The notes: a model not told the origin generated them from the sequence alone. DNA of 8,358 nucleotides from an uncultured bacterium (GCA_937922775.1 CALAKE010000771.1:1-8358); one strand, 5' to 3'; shown: positions 1 through 7,025, counted from the first letter of the stretch. Made by a program: numbers and translations.

Positions 1-379
1 GGGCCGTAAGCTCGGGGAGCGCCGGCGCTCCGTGCGCATCGCTGAATTTCAGCCCGTTGTACTCGGGGGGGTTGTGGCTCACAGTGAAGTTCAAGCCACC
101 AGAGTGATGGCCGTCACTGATCAGATGCGAGAGGGCAGGAGTGGGACAGTCCCGCTGGCACACGAGCGCCTGAATGTGATTGTGCGACAGAACCTTGGCT
201 GCCTCGACAGCGAACTTCTCCGACAGAAAGCGAGTGTCGTAGGCGACGACCAACGAAGGTGGGCGGGTGGCACGTCGGTGCAAGACGTTGGCAATCGCCT
301 GGGTGACCAGGCGGACGTTTTCGAAGGTGAAATCTTCGCCGATGATTCCACGCCAACCGGCGGTTCCGAACAGAATCAT
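1..379 (-). CDS. Phosphohexomutase (phosphoglucomutase/phosphomannomutase family), N-terminal part, cut by the window edge
   Basis: The reverse strand from the ATG at 379 stays open to the window edge, giving 126 codons without a stop. Family function is the interconversion of hexose 1- and 6-phosphates through a phosphoserine enzyme in the cytoplasm, feeding glycogen, cell-wall or polysaccharide synthesis. The start MILFGTAGWRGIIGEDFTFE matches the superfamily N-terminus (FGT-GWRG-I). The active-site loop is present as TVSHNPPEYNGLKF at about residues 99-112, with S101 as the expected phosphoserine; the usual form is TASHNP, so Val replaces Ala. AYDTR (46-50) is the usual second conserved patch. 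Only domain 1 is in the window; the metal-binding and sugar-specificity loops lie outside, so glucose versus mannose or glucosamine specificity cannot be told. AGGA lies directly before the ATG, an unusually tight Shine-Dalgarno sequence. The gene is divergent from cutA across an 88-base gap. Confidence 0.93.
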   Translation of the reverse strand, partial: MILFGTAGWRGIIGEDFTFENVRLVTQAIANVLHRRATRPPSLVVAYDTRFLSEKFAVEAAKVLSHNHIQALVCQRDCPTPALSHLISDGHHSGGLNFTVSHNPPEYNGLKFSDAHGAPALPELTA

Positions 380-414
380 TCCTGCTACCGTTCCCCGTGC
401 GTGTGAGCACGCGG

Positions 415-443
415 ATCGTATCAGCAGGGTGAGCGATGGACAA
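415..443 (-). promoter_or_regulatory. Sigma70-like promoter for the phosphohexomutase gene
   Basis: Read on the - strand: -35 TTGTCC (443-438), exactly 17 bases, then -10 TACGAT (420-415) preceded by TGA, which makes an extended -10 (TGATACGAT). Each hexamer matches four of six consensus bases. The predicted start of transcription is near 408, leaving a leader of about 28 bases before the ATG at 379. The same architecture (TTG-C-, 17, TG-TAC-AT) is seen ahead of the trp leader, which strengthens both calls. It is inferred from sequence only. Confidence 0.5.
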
Positions 444-467
444 GGGTTCTACATCTGAGGAAATCCA

Positions 468-800
468 ATGAACAGCGACAGTTTGGTTGTGTTCAGCACG
501 GCCCCAGACACTGAGGTGGCGGAGGCACTGGCCGACCATTTGGTAAAAGAACGGCTTGCCGCCTGTGTCAACTTGGTTGGAGGGGTGCGGTCGGTATATC
601 GATGGGAGGGAGAAGTTCAGCATGACCCCGAGGTGTTGCTCATCGTGAAGACCGATCAGCAACACCTGGAACTGCTGATCGAGACATTGCAGAATCGGCA
701 CCCGTATGATTGCCCAGAGATCATCGCGATGCCCATTGTGGGAGGATCGGCGGGCTATCTCGAGTGGCTCACGAGCAGCCTGGATCCCGAATCCGCCTGA
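468..800 (+). CDS. cutA: CutA1-family divalent-cation tolerance protein
   Basis: This 110-residue protein has the usual length and full motif set of CutA1, a small cytoplasmic protein that forms a very stable ferredoxin-like trimer. The family was named for copper/divalent cation tolerance in E. coli, but its biochemical role is still unclear. Visible signatures are KERLAACVN (about 27-35), SVYRWEGE (42-49), the E-LLIVKT strand (55-62), HPYDCPEI (78-85) and YLEWL near the C-terminus (97-101). The ATG at 468 is supported by TGAGGA (456-461) with about seven bases of spacing. The gene is divergent from the phosphohexomutase. It is followed after 77 bases by the GGT-family gene, and no clear intrinsic terminator separates them, so co-transcription is possible. 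No convincing + strand promoter was found in the upstream gap. Confidence 0.95.
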   Translation: MNSDSLVVFSTAPDTEVAEALADHLVKERLAACVNLVGGVRSVYRWEGEVQHDPEVLLIVKTDQQHLELLIETLQNRHPYDCPEIIAMPIVGGSAGYLEWLTSSLDPESA

Positions 801-829
801 CGAACCGCTCGAGGGGCTCCGGCCGAGAT

Positions 830-849
830 CGCCGGTTTCGATCCCGGCG
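830..849 (+). other. GC hairpin between cutA and the GGT-family gene
   Basis: CGCCGG (830-835) and CCGGCG (844-849) are perfect inverted copies around an 8-base loop. No T-run follows, so it is not a standard intrinsic terminator. It could be a pause or processing hairpin, or chance in GC-rich DNA. Confidence 0.3.
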
Positions 850-877
850 CCTCTCGACACGCCGAAAGGGAGCACCC

Positions 878-2713
878 ATGAACTGGATCTCGCGCCGCCG
901 TCCTAGCAGACCGAACGGGAGGCCTCTGCCCCCGCACGGTCGTATCCTCTCGGTCTTCTTGGTCGTGCTCGTGGCCGGAGGGATGGCCTGTGCAGGCGAA
1001 CCGGTCGCGAACGCGCCGGAGGTCAGTCTCCCCGATGTGCCGGACGGTGTGGCCTCCGGCCAGCTCGGCATGGTGAGCTCCGCACACCCCATCGCAACGC
1101 GTGCCGGCCTCGAGATTCTCGAGGCCGGTGGCAACGCTTTCGACGCGGCCATCGCCGTTGCCGCGACGCTGAACGTCGTCGAGCCGATGATGTCGGGGGT
1201 CGGCGGCTATGGAACGATTCTGGTTTACGACACAGAGGAAGGGCGGGGCCGCTTTCTCAACGCCAGCGACAGAATTCCGCGCGCCGTAGACTCCGACCTC
1301 TTCCGTCCTCCAACCCCTGGATACCAGGAGAACCGACGCGGCGCGAAGGCGGTCTCGACTCCCGGCAACCTGCGCGCCTGGCAGGCCATGTCGGAGGAGT
1401 ACGGCACGCTCTCTTGGGAAGAGCTTTTTGCTCCGGCGATCCGCGCTGCTTCTGACGGTTTCGAGATCGATGAGCGCACCGCGGGCTTGATTGCCTCCGC
1501 GTTTGGCGAATTCGCACCCCACGCACAGGCGATCTACGGCCGGGAGGGGCAACCCCTGGGAGTAGGCGATCGATTGGTACAAGAGGACCTGGCGGGATCG
1601 CTTGCTCTAATTGCCCAGGATGGCCCGAGCGCGATGTACGGAGGATCGTTGGGCGAGGCCGTTGCGTCGGCTATGGAGCAAGCGGGCGGCTTTCTCGCCC
1701 TCGAGGACCTGCTCCTGAGTGAGGCAGATTGGTGGGAGCCGATCCACATCGACTACCGCGGTGTGCAAGTCATGACAGCGTCGCCGCCTTCGACGGCCTT
1801 CCCGTCGCTGGTTCGCCTCGGTCTGATGAGCCGGTACGATGCCGCGGAGCTCGGACACAACACCGTCCCGTACCTGCACAGCTTCGCCGAGGTGACCAAG
1901 CATGCTTTCTGGAGTCGCCTGGCCTACGCTGGCGACCCGGAGTTTCGTCCACCACCGCTCGATCGCTTGCTCTCGGAGGAGTATTGGAACGAGGTCGTCG
2001 CTCAGATCAGTCCGGATGAGGCCACTCCGTTCGAGTACCCGCAGGTCGTGGTCGAGGGCTCGGCTTCTGCTTCGGCGGGGGGAGCATCCGCGGAGCGCGG
2101 GACAAGCACAGACCTCGCGACGATATCGGCTCCCGGCGCCGCATACGCGATGTCACACACGACCCATTTTGTCGTTGCCGATCAGTGGGGCAACGTGGTG
2201 AGCGCTACCCAGACCTTGGGAAACTCCTTCGGTAGTCGCATCATGCCCGAGGGGACGGGAATCTGGCTCAATAACTCGCTTGCCTATTGTACTTTCGAGC
2301 CCAAGGGCAATCCGATGGATGCACACGCGGGGCGACGCAAGCTCTCGGGCGACTGTCCCACGTTCATCTTGAAAGATGGCAGGCCCTGGGTGGCAATCGG
2401 CACGCCGGGAGGACATACCATCGGGCAGACGGTGCCGCAAATGGTGATGAACATCATTGACTTCGGCATGAACGTTCAGGACGCGATCTCTGCTCCCCGA
2501 GTCAGCTTTGTAGAGCCCGATCGACTCGCCGTGGAGCGGGAGATCTCGCCAGAGATCCGCGACGTGCTCGCAGCCATGGGCCACAAGGTTTTCGAGGCCG
2601 GCGGGCTCGGGAATGCGCATGGTCTGACCATCGAGTACGGTCCCGACGGCAGGCCCATACAGTTCCTCGGCGGTGCTGATCCCCGTGGCTCTGGGATGGC
2701 GAAGGGATACTGA
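878..2713 (+). CDS. Exported gamma-glutamyltransferase-family Ntn hydrolase with an altered gamma-glutamyl pocket
   Basis: This 611-residue protein belongs to the GGT family, N-terminal-nucleophile hydrolases that cleave themselves before a Thr to give a large and a small subunit. The start at 878 follows AAGGGAG (866-872) at good spacing. Residues 21-39 form a basic then hydrophobic signal peptide with a likely signal peptidase I site after ACA (39), so it probably acts in the periplasm or outside. The processing site is SHTTHF, with T428 matching E. coli Thr391 and predicting a 184-residue small subunit. The second Thr (T446) and the oxyanion Gly pair in GTPGG (511-512) are kept. Several residues that hold the gamma-glutamyl group in E. 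coli GGT (known from structures) are not: R114 aligns with S130, N411 with G448, Q430 with S467, D433 with Y470, S463 with G491. The substrate may therefore not be glutathione. A Ser/Ala/Gly-rich linker (394-405) precedes the cleavage site. The next gene is 28 bases downstream, probably in the same operon. Confidence 0.9.
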   Translation: MNWISRRRPSRPNGRPLPPHGRILSVFLVVLVAGGMACAGEPVANAPEVSLPDVPDGVASGQLGMVSSAHPIATRAGLEILEAGGNAFDAAIAVAATLNVVEPMMSGVGGYGTILVYDTEEGRGRFLNASDRIPRAVDSDLFRPPTPGYQENRRGAKAVSTPGNLRAWQAMSEEYGTLSWEELFAPAIRAASDGFEIDERTAGLIASAFGEFAPHAQAIYGREGQPLGVGDRLVQEDLAGSLALIAQDGPSAMYGGSLGEAVASAMEQAGGFLALEDLLLSEADWWEPIHIDYRGVQVMTASPPSTAFPSLVRLGLMSRYDAAELGHNTVPYLHSFAEVTKHAFWSRLAYAGDPEFRPPPLDRLLSEEYWNEVVAQISPDEATPFEYPQVVVEGSASASAGGASAERGTSTDLATISAPGAAYAMSHTTHFVVADQWGNVVSATQTLGNSFGSRIMPEGTGIWLNNSLAYCTFEPKGNPMDAHAGRRKLSGDCPTFILKDGRPWVAIGTPGGHTIGQTVPQMVMNIIDFGMNVQDAISAPRVSFVEPDRLAVEREISPEIRDVLAAMGHKVFEAGGLGNAHGLTIEYGPDGRPIQFLGGADPRGSGMAKGY

Positions 2714-2733
2714 GTAGCTCAGGACACTGCATC

Positions 2734-2739
2734 AGGAGG
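2734..2739 (+). promoter_or_regulatory. Consensus Shine-Dalgarno AGGAGG that bears on the ureohydrolase start
   Basis: AGGAGG lies only two bases before the ATG at 2742 but eight bases before an in-frame GTG at 2748. Normal spacing favours the GTG, which would remove two residues. Both starts are compatible with the protein family. Confidence 0.6.
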
Positions 2740-2741
2740 CA

Positions 2742-3650
2742 ATGTTCGTGCGTGAGATTCCAGCATGGTTCGGACTTACTGCCGTAGAGTCTGCCGACCG
2801 TGAGGTTGTCGTGATCGGATGCCCCTTCGAAGGGGGCGACGCCTATCGGAAAGGCTCGTCGGAGGGTCCAGCCGCAATAAGGGCCTGGGCCAAGACATCG
2901 CAAGCTGTGACCGAGGATGGCAACTTCATCGAGGGCCTGCGCGTCATCGATGCCGGCGATGTCTCTTCAGCCGACGATTCGAGTGAGGGACGTTGGGCGG
3001 CACTCGGGGCCGCGGCGGCGAACGTGCTGCAGCAGCACCCGGAGGCATTCCTACTGTCGCTGGGTGGGGACCATGGAGTGACTCCTCCGCTGGCGGCGGC
3101 GGTTCGTGAGGCCCGAGGTGATCTCGGCTTCCTGATTCTCGATGCGCATCCGGACGCCTTCGACATCTACGACGGCGACCCGCTCGCGCACGCGTGTGTC
3201 CTCCCTCGCCTCTGGGACCGCGGTGGATATGACCCGGATACGAGTTGCCTCGTGGGGGTGCGGTCATATGCCAGTGAGGAGATCGACACGCTGCAGGAGT
3301 TTGGCCTCGTGGTCAGCGCCCAGCGCTGGGAAGGCGAAGGTAGCGTCATGCTCGCCGACGACATACTGCGTGTCACCGGGGGTAGGCCGCTCTATGTCAG
3401 CCTCGATATTGACGTTCTCGATCCAGCCTGCGCTCCCGCCACTGGATATCCGGTCGCGGGCGGTCCCAATACGCGGCGAGTATTGGAATTGCTGCGAGCC
3501 GTCTGGAGGCGGCAGCCGGTTGTGGGCATGGACCTGGTCGAGGTGGCTCCCGCCATCGAGCCTTCGGGAATCACGGAGTCAGCCGCGGCGCATATCTGCC
3601 TGCAGGTGCTCGGACACATCGCGCGGCAAGATTCCGCTCTTTCTGCCTGA
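2742..3650 (+). CDS. speB: Agmatinase-type ureohydrolase (arginase family)
   Basis: This 302-residue cytoplasmic enzyme is of the arginase/agmatinase family. The family uses a dinuclear Mn centre to hydrolyse a guanidino compound; agmatinase turns agmatine into putrescine and urea. All metal ligands are visible: GGDHG with H111, DAHPD with D134, H136 and D138, and SLDIDVLDP with D222 and D224 (the third Asp is D227). The segment after DAHPD ends in HAC (H150), the form I associate with agmatinases of archaeal/bacterial type rather than arginase. The C-terminal GMDLVEVAPAIEPSGIT (about 262-278) is also agmatinase-like. Formiminoglutamase or guanidinobutyrase cannot be excluded without substrate-loop comparison, so the symbol is tentative. 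The start may be GTG 2748 instead of ATG 2742. It lies 28 bases after the GGT-family stop, suggesting one operon. Confidence 0.88.
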   Translation: MFVREIPAWFGLTAVESADREVVVIGCPFEGGDAYRKGSSEGPAAIRAWAKTSQAVTEDGNFIEGLRVIDAGDVSSADDSSEGRWAALGAAAANVLQQHPEAFLLSLGGDHGVTPPLAAAVREARGDLGFLILDAHPDAFDIYDGDPLAHACVLPRLWDRGGYDPDTSCLVGVRSYASEEIDTLQEFGLVVSAQRWEGEGSVMLADDILRVTGGRPLYVSLDIDVLDPACAPATGYPVAGGPNTRRVLELLRAVWRRQPVVGMDLVEVAPAIEPSGITESAAAHICLQVLGHIARQDSALSA

Positions 3651-3684
3651 TCGATTCTGCTGCCGGGGTTGCTGTCCGCCGGCC

Positions 3685-3693
3685 TGCTAGAAT
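3685..3693 (+). promoter_or_regulatory. Possible extended -10 promoter giving a leaderless CDF transcript
   Basis: TGCTAGAAT is a TG-n extended -10 with TAGAAT (five of six consensus bases). No -35 hexamer is found at 16-18 bases. The expected transcription start, about seven bases after the -10, falls near 3700, only two bases before the ATG at 3702. There is no Shine-Dalgarno sequence before that ATG, which fits leaderless translation. Confidence 0.42.
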
Positions 3694-3701
3694 CGCGAAC
3701 C

Positions 3702-4649
3702 ATGCACGAGCACGCTCACCATGGGTCGGGCGGCCCCTCGAGCGGCAGACGCCGGGGCGCCGAGCGCCGCGGTCTGCTGAAGGCGCTGGCGCTGACCTCA
3801 GCCATCTTCGTGGCGGAGGCGGTCGGCGGTTTCGTATCGAACAGCCTCGCGCTCTTGGCCGATGCCGGGCACATGCTCACCGATGTGCTGGCTCTGGGCC
3901 TCTCGTATGTAGCGTTGGTGCTGGCCACACGGCCGGCGACACCACACAAGACCTACGGCTGGTACCGGCTGGAGATCCTCGCGGCGCTCATCAACGGTGT
4001 CACGCTGGTGCTGGTATCCCTGTATATCTTCTGGGAGGCTTTCAAGCGCCTCATGGAGCCGCCCGAAGTGGCAACTGGAATGATGCTGGTTGTTGCCACG
4101 GTAGGTTTGGTGGCGAATGGCTTTGGACTCTATTTCCTGTCGGGACACGGAGGCAGCCTCAATCTTCGAGGCGCCTTCCTGCATGTGCTGGGTGACCTCT
4201 TGTCGTCGGCCGCCGTCATCGTCGGTGGGCTGGTGATGTGGAGCACGGGGAACTATCTCATTGATCCGCTGTTGTCGGGTCTGATCGGGCTGGTCATCGT
4301 TGCCAGTGCCTATCGGCTTCTGCGTGAGTCCGTCGACGTACTTCTAGAGGGCACCCCCGTGGGCATCGATTTGGCGGCGGTCGAAGTGGCACTGGAGGCG
4401 GTGGAAGGTGTTGAAGGCGTGCACGACCTGCACGTTTGGAGTCTCACGTCGGGCGTGAATGCGCTGTCGTGTCACGTCGAGGTCAAATTCGCGGTGCTCC
4501 CCGGCGCAGACGCGCTTCTGGACCGTGTCAGATCCTTGCTGCGGGAACGATTCGACATTTTGCACACGACCATCCAGATCGAGACGGAGTCTTACAAGGA
4601 CAAGGGCCTTGTATATTGGAAGCTCCCGGAAGCTGAGAAGCTGCAATGA
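3702..4649 (+). CDS. Cation diffusion facilitator (CDF), CzcD/ZitB-like zinc exporter
   Basis: This 315-residue inner-membrane protein of the CDF family exchanges cytoplasmic Zn (also Cd/Co in some members) for protons. After a His-bearing N-tail (MHEHAHH) come about six membrane segments, roughly 28-47, 50-75, 92-112, 123-146, 157-180 and 186-203. The transport site is visible as HMLTD in segment 2 (H57, D61) and HVLGD in segment 5 (H161, D165); the two HxxxD pairs are the zinc-type arrangement. The C-terminal cytoplasmic domain carries VHDLHVWSL (240-248; H241, H244), H258 and H288, typical of CzcD-type dimerising domains. The frame is open back to a TTG at 3669, but the N-terminus fits the ATG at 3702. 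The stop overlaps the next start by four bases (ATGA), so translation of the two genes is probably coupled. No metal-sensor operator was recognised upstream. Confidence 0.93.
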   Translation: MHEHAHHGSGGPSSGRRRGAERRGLLKALALTSAIFVAEAVGGFVSNSLALLADAGHMLTDVLALGLSYVALVLATRPATPHKTYGWYRLEILAALINGVTLVLVSLYIFWEAFKRLMEPPEVATGMMLVVATVGLVANGFGLYFLSGHGGSLNLRGAFLHVLGDLLSSAAVIVGGLVMWSTGNYLIDPLLSGLIGLVIVASAYRLLRESVDVLLEGTPVGIDLAAVEVALEAVEGVEGVHDLHVWSLTSGVNALSCHVEVKFAVLPGADALLDRVRSLLRERFDILHTTIQIETESYKDKGLVYWKLPEAEKLQ

Positions 4650-5449
4650 AAGATCGTCTCGAGTTGGAGCAGGCGGAGCGTTACCAGGCACACCTCGTTC
4701 TTCCCAGGATCGGCGCCACCGGACAGAGGCGCCTGCTGCGATCGAAGGTCCTGATGGTTGGTGTAGGTGGGCTCGGTTGCCCGACCTCGCTGTACCTGAC
4801 CGCATCTGGTGTGGGGACCCTTGGCCTGCTGGACGATGACATCGTCGATCGCACCAACCTGCAGCGCCAAGTCTTGTTCGGTACGGCGGATATCGGCAAG
4901 CCCAAGGTGCATGTTGCCCGTGAGCGGCTGGTAGGAATCAACCCCGATGTCGACCTCGAGCCCATCGAACAGAGACTCACCCCGTCCAACGCAATGGACC
5001 TGGTTGCCGGGTGGGACCTCGTCATTGATGGCAGCGACAATTTCGCCACTCGCTATGTAGTGAACGACGCCTGCGTGCTGTCGGGAATTCCGCTGATCTC
5101 AGGGAGCGTCTTTCAGTTCGAGGGGCAGGTGACGGTCATCCGGCCGCCACTGGGCCCCTGCTATCGCTGCTTGTTCCGCACCACTCCTCGCGAGCAACCC
5201 GCCTGCCGAGACGCCGGAGTCCTGGCGCCTCTGACGGGAATCATCGGGTCGATTCTGTCTGCCGAGGCGGTCAAATGGCTGATCGAGGGAGACACCGCGC
5301 TGATGGGTCGCCTGCTTCTGTTCGATGCGCTCGAGTCCTCGACGAGATCGGTCAGGGTGAAGAGCGATCCGAAATGTCCACTCTGTGGGAAGGACCCGAA
5401 GATCGATCGTCCAACTGCAGTGGCCACGTGCCGTGACGACAGCGACTGA
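4646..5449 (+). CDS. MoeB/ThiF-family E1-like adenylyltransferase
   Basis: This 267-residue enzyme has the length of MoeB/ThiF. Such enzymes adenylate the C-terminal glycine of a ubiquitin-like sulfur carrier (MoaD for molybdopterin, ThiS for thiamine). Visible are the start ELEQAERYQAHLVLPRIG, the nucleotide loop GVGGLG (39-44), LLDDDIVDRTNLQRQ (61-75, with the Arg and Asp that contact ATP), KPK (85-87), DGSDNF (128-133), and the catalytic-Cys segment ACRDAGVLAPLTG with C187. Two CxxC pairs, C172/C175 and C244/C247, form the structural zinc site. There is no C-terminal rhodanese domain. No moaD or thiS gene lies in the window, so the partner is unknown and I give no symbol. It begins inside the CDF stop codon and has no strong Shine-Dalgarno sequence, so it probably relies on translational coupling. 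It ends inside the start of aroDE. Confidence 0.92.
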   Translation: MKDRLELEQAERYQAHLVLPRIGATGQRRLLRSKVLMVGVGGLGCPTSLYLTASGVGTLGLLDDDIVDRTNLQRQVLFGTADIGKPKVHVARERLVGINPDVDLEPIEQRLTPSNAMDLVAGWDLVIDGSDNFATRYVVNDACVLSGIPLISGSVFQFEGQVTVIRPPLGPCYRCLFRTTPREQPACRDAGVLAPLTGIIGSILSAEAVKWLIEGDTALMGRLLLFDALESSTRSVRVKSDPKCPLCGKDPKIDRPTAVATCRDDSD

Positions 5450-6968
5450 GCGTCTCGGGGCGCCGGCTGGCAGCAGTTGCCAGATATGTGTCAGCTTGGC
5501 CGCTGCCGAGAAGACAGACCTGCAGCGTGGCTTGGCGGCTGTCACCGACGCCGATCTCATAGAGGTTCGCCTCGACGCGCTCGCTGAGCCCCTTGCGTGC
5601 GACGATAACTTCTTCGCGGCCCTGCACGGTCGATCGCCGGCGCCGGTGGGTTTCACCTGCCGACCCCAATGGGAGGGCGGGAGCTTCCGCGGCACTGAAG
5701 GCGAGCGCCGCCAGGTTCTCGAGATGGCGGCCCGCGGCGGCGCCGCCTTCATCGACGTAGAACAAGATGCCGAGTGGGCGGAGTCGTTCATTGGCGGGAC
5801 CTCCGTGCCGGTGATCCTCTCTCATCATTGGCTGTCTCCGCGGCCAGCAGATCTCGGCGAGCGGGCGCAACGAATGCAGGCCGTGGGGCCGGCCATCGCC
5901 AAGCTGGTGGCCCCGGCGGCTACTCCAGCCGACGCGATTCCGCTGCTGGCGGCGGGGGCCGAACTCGTGGCGAGCGGTCAACCGGCGACGGCCTTCTGCA
6001 TCGGCTCTGCGGGAACCTCGAGCAGAGTGCTTGCCGTGGCTCAGGGTGCGGCGCTCATCTACGCGGCTCAGCCTCACAGCGAGTCGGTTGCCGAGGGACA
6101 GTGGCCGGTGGAAACACTTCGAGAGCAGCTCCTATTGCAGCGGTGGCGGTCCGGATTCGACTGTTGCGCGCTGGCCGGTCATCCGATCGATCATTCGCTC
6201 TCCCCGGCGATATTCAATGCGGCCTTCGATGCGCTCGATCAACCGATGGGGTATCTGCCCGTCGCGCATTCGGAGATCGAGCCCGTCCTCGAGCTGGCCA
6301 CAGCAATAGGCCTCCGAGGCCTCAGCGTAACCATGCCTTTCAAGCAGGTAGTCTTGCAGCATTGTGCAGAGCTCGATCCGCTGGCTGTGGCGATCGGCGC
6401 TGTAAACACACTCGTTGCCGATCCTGGAGGGTGGCGTGGCTGCAACACCGACGCCGCTGCTGTCGCGTCGGCGCTCAGAGACGTCTGCGAAATCTCCGGT
6501 AGCAGGGTCGCGATCCTCGGTGCGGGAGGCGCGGCACGCGCGGCCGCCTTCGCCCTGTCGGCGCAGGGTGCCGCGATCACGCTCTGCAATCGAACCCGTG
6601 CGCGCGCCGACGACTTGGCGCAGCAGGTTGGCGGGCAATCCGCTCCCATCGAGATACTCACTTCTGACCCCTACGACATCATCATCAACGCCACGCCGAT
6701 TGGAATGAGTGGCTGGAACGAAGAGCCTCACACGCCTTTTCCTGTCGAGTGGCTGCGGGGCGACGAGGTTGTCTTCGATTTCGTCTACAGGCCGCGCGAG
6801 ACGACTCTGCTCCGCCTTGCCGCACAGAGGGGTTGCACCATCGTGGAAGGCTTGGAGATGTTCGTTCGCCAGGCAGCCGAACAGTACCGGCTCTGGGTGG
6901 GGGGAGATTCCGCTGCGCCTCTTGACATTATGAGGCGGGCGGCGGAAAAAGCCCTGCGGCGAAGGTAG
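5433..6968 (+). CDS. aroDE: Bifunctional 3-dehydroquinate dehydratase (type I) / shikimate dehydrogenase fusion
   Basis: One 511-residue chain carries steps 3 and 4 of the shikimate pathway. Numbering is from GTG 5433. The N-terminal half (about 18-235) is type I dehydroquinase: EVRLDAL (E44, R46), TCR (R77), E81, the catalytic His in LSHHW (H132), the Schiff-base Lys in AKLVAP (K157) and GSAGTSSR (R198). The C-terminal half (about 244-511) is NADP-dependent AroE: GHPIDHSLSP (shikimate Ser 255 and 257), SVTMPFK (catalytic K304), AVNT (N325), CNTD (D340), GAGGAARA (363-370), NRT (386-388), INATPIGM and EGLEMFVRQA (Q480). Plants use this fusion order, and I recall it in scattered bacteria. Start choice: GTG 5433 overlaps moeB by 17 bases; GTG 5385 is also in frame but would overlap by 65. 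Neither has a strong Shine-Dalgarno sequence, and the homology begins only at about residue 18. It is probably co-transcribed with the CDF and MoeB-type genes. Confidence 0.93.
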   Translation: MTTATERLGAPAGSSCQICVSLAAAEKTDLQRGLAAVTDADLIEVRLDALAEPLACDDNFFAALHGRSPAPVGFTCRPQWEGGSFRGTEGERRQVLEMAARGGAAFIDVEQDAEWAESFIGGTSVPVILSHHWLSPRPADLGERAQRMQAVGPAIAKLVAPAATPADAIPLLAAGAELVASGQPATAFCIGSAGTSSRVLAVAQGAALIYAAQPHSESVAEGQWPVETLREQLLLQRWRSGFDCCALAGHPIDHSLSPAIFNAAFDALDQPMGYLPVAHSEIEPVLELATAIGLRGLSVTMPFKQVVLQHCAELDPLAVAIGAVNTLVADPGGWRGCNTDAAAVASALRDVCEISGSRVAILGAGGAARAAAFALSAQGAAITLCNRTRARADDLAQQVGGQSAPIEILTSDPYDIIINATPIGMSGWNEEPHTPFPVEWLRGDEVVFDFVYRPRETTLLRLAAQRGCTIVEGLEMFVRQAAEQYRLWVGGDSAAPLDIMRRAAEKALRRR

Positions 6969-7025
6969 TCGCACGAATTTGTGGTCGGCGGCATACCTCA
7001 GGAGTAAGGCGAACACCTCGTGCGA
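6969..7025 (+). repeat. 8-base inverted repeat and alternative small hairpin between aroDE and the Yip1 gene
   Basis: TCGCACGA (6969-6976), directly after the aroDE stop, is an exact inverted copy of TCGTGCGA (7018-7025), with 41 bases between. The right copy can instead fold locally as CCTC-GTGC-GAGG (7016-7027). No T-run follows either fold. The rest of the 101-base gap shows no convincing promoter. It could be a processing or weak termination structure, or chance. Confidence 0.3.

Noticed and set aside
380..467. + strand promoter for cutA (TGCTACCGT at 383-391 as an extended -10)
   Set aside because: Only three of six -10 bases match and there is no credible -35, which would lie inside the phosphohexomutase start. 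Too weak to list.
114..875. 253-codon open frame on the - strand across the phosphohexomutase, the gap and cutA
   Set aside because: It is rich in Arg, Ser and His with no family pattern, and it lies antisense or out of frame to two clearly recognised genes. It is a shadow of GC-rich coding.
710..877. Upstream extension of the GGT-family frame by 56 codons
   Set aside because: It would overlap cutA and put an Arg-rich tail before a normal signal peptide. ATG 878 has a good Shine-Dalgarno sequence.
971..1000. Lipoprotein signal (lipobox) at Cys38 of the GGT-family protein
   Set aside because: The residues before the Cys are Gly-Met-Ala, which lacks the Leu-like residue at -3. An Ala-x-Ala signal peptidase I site fits better.
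755..1582. 275-codon open frame antisense to the GGT-family gene
   Set aside because: The + strand protein has full family motifs; the antisense product has none.
6132..7016. 294-codon open frame antisense to the AroE half of aroDE
   Set aside because: AroE motifs on the + strand are complete, and the antisense product is low-complexity and Arg-rich.
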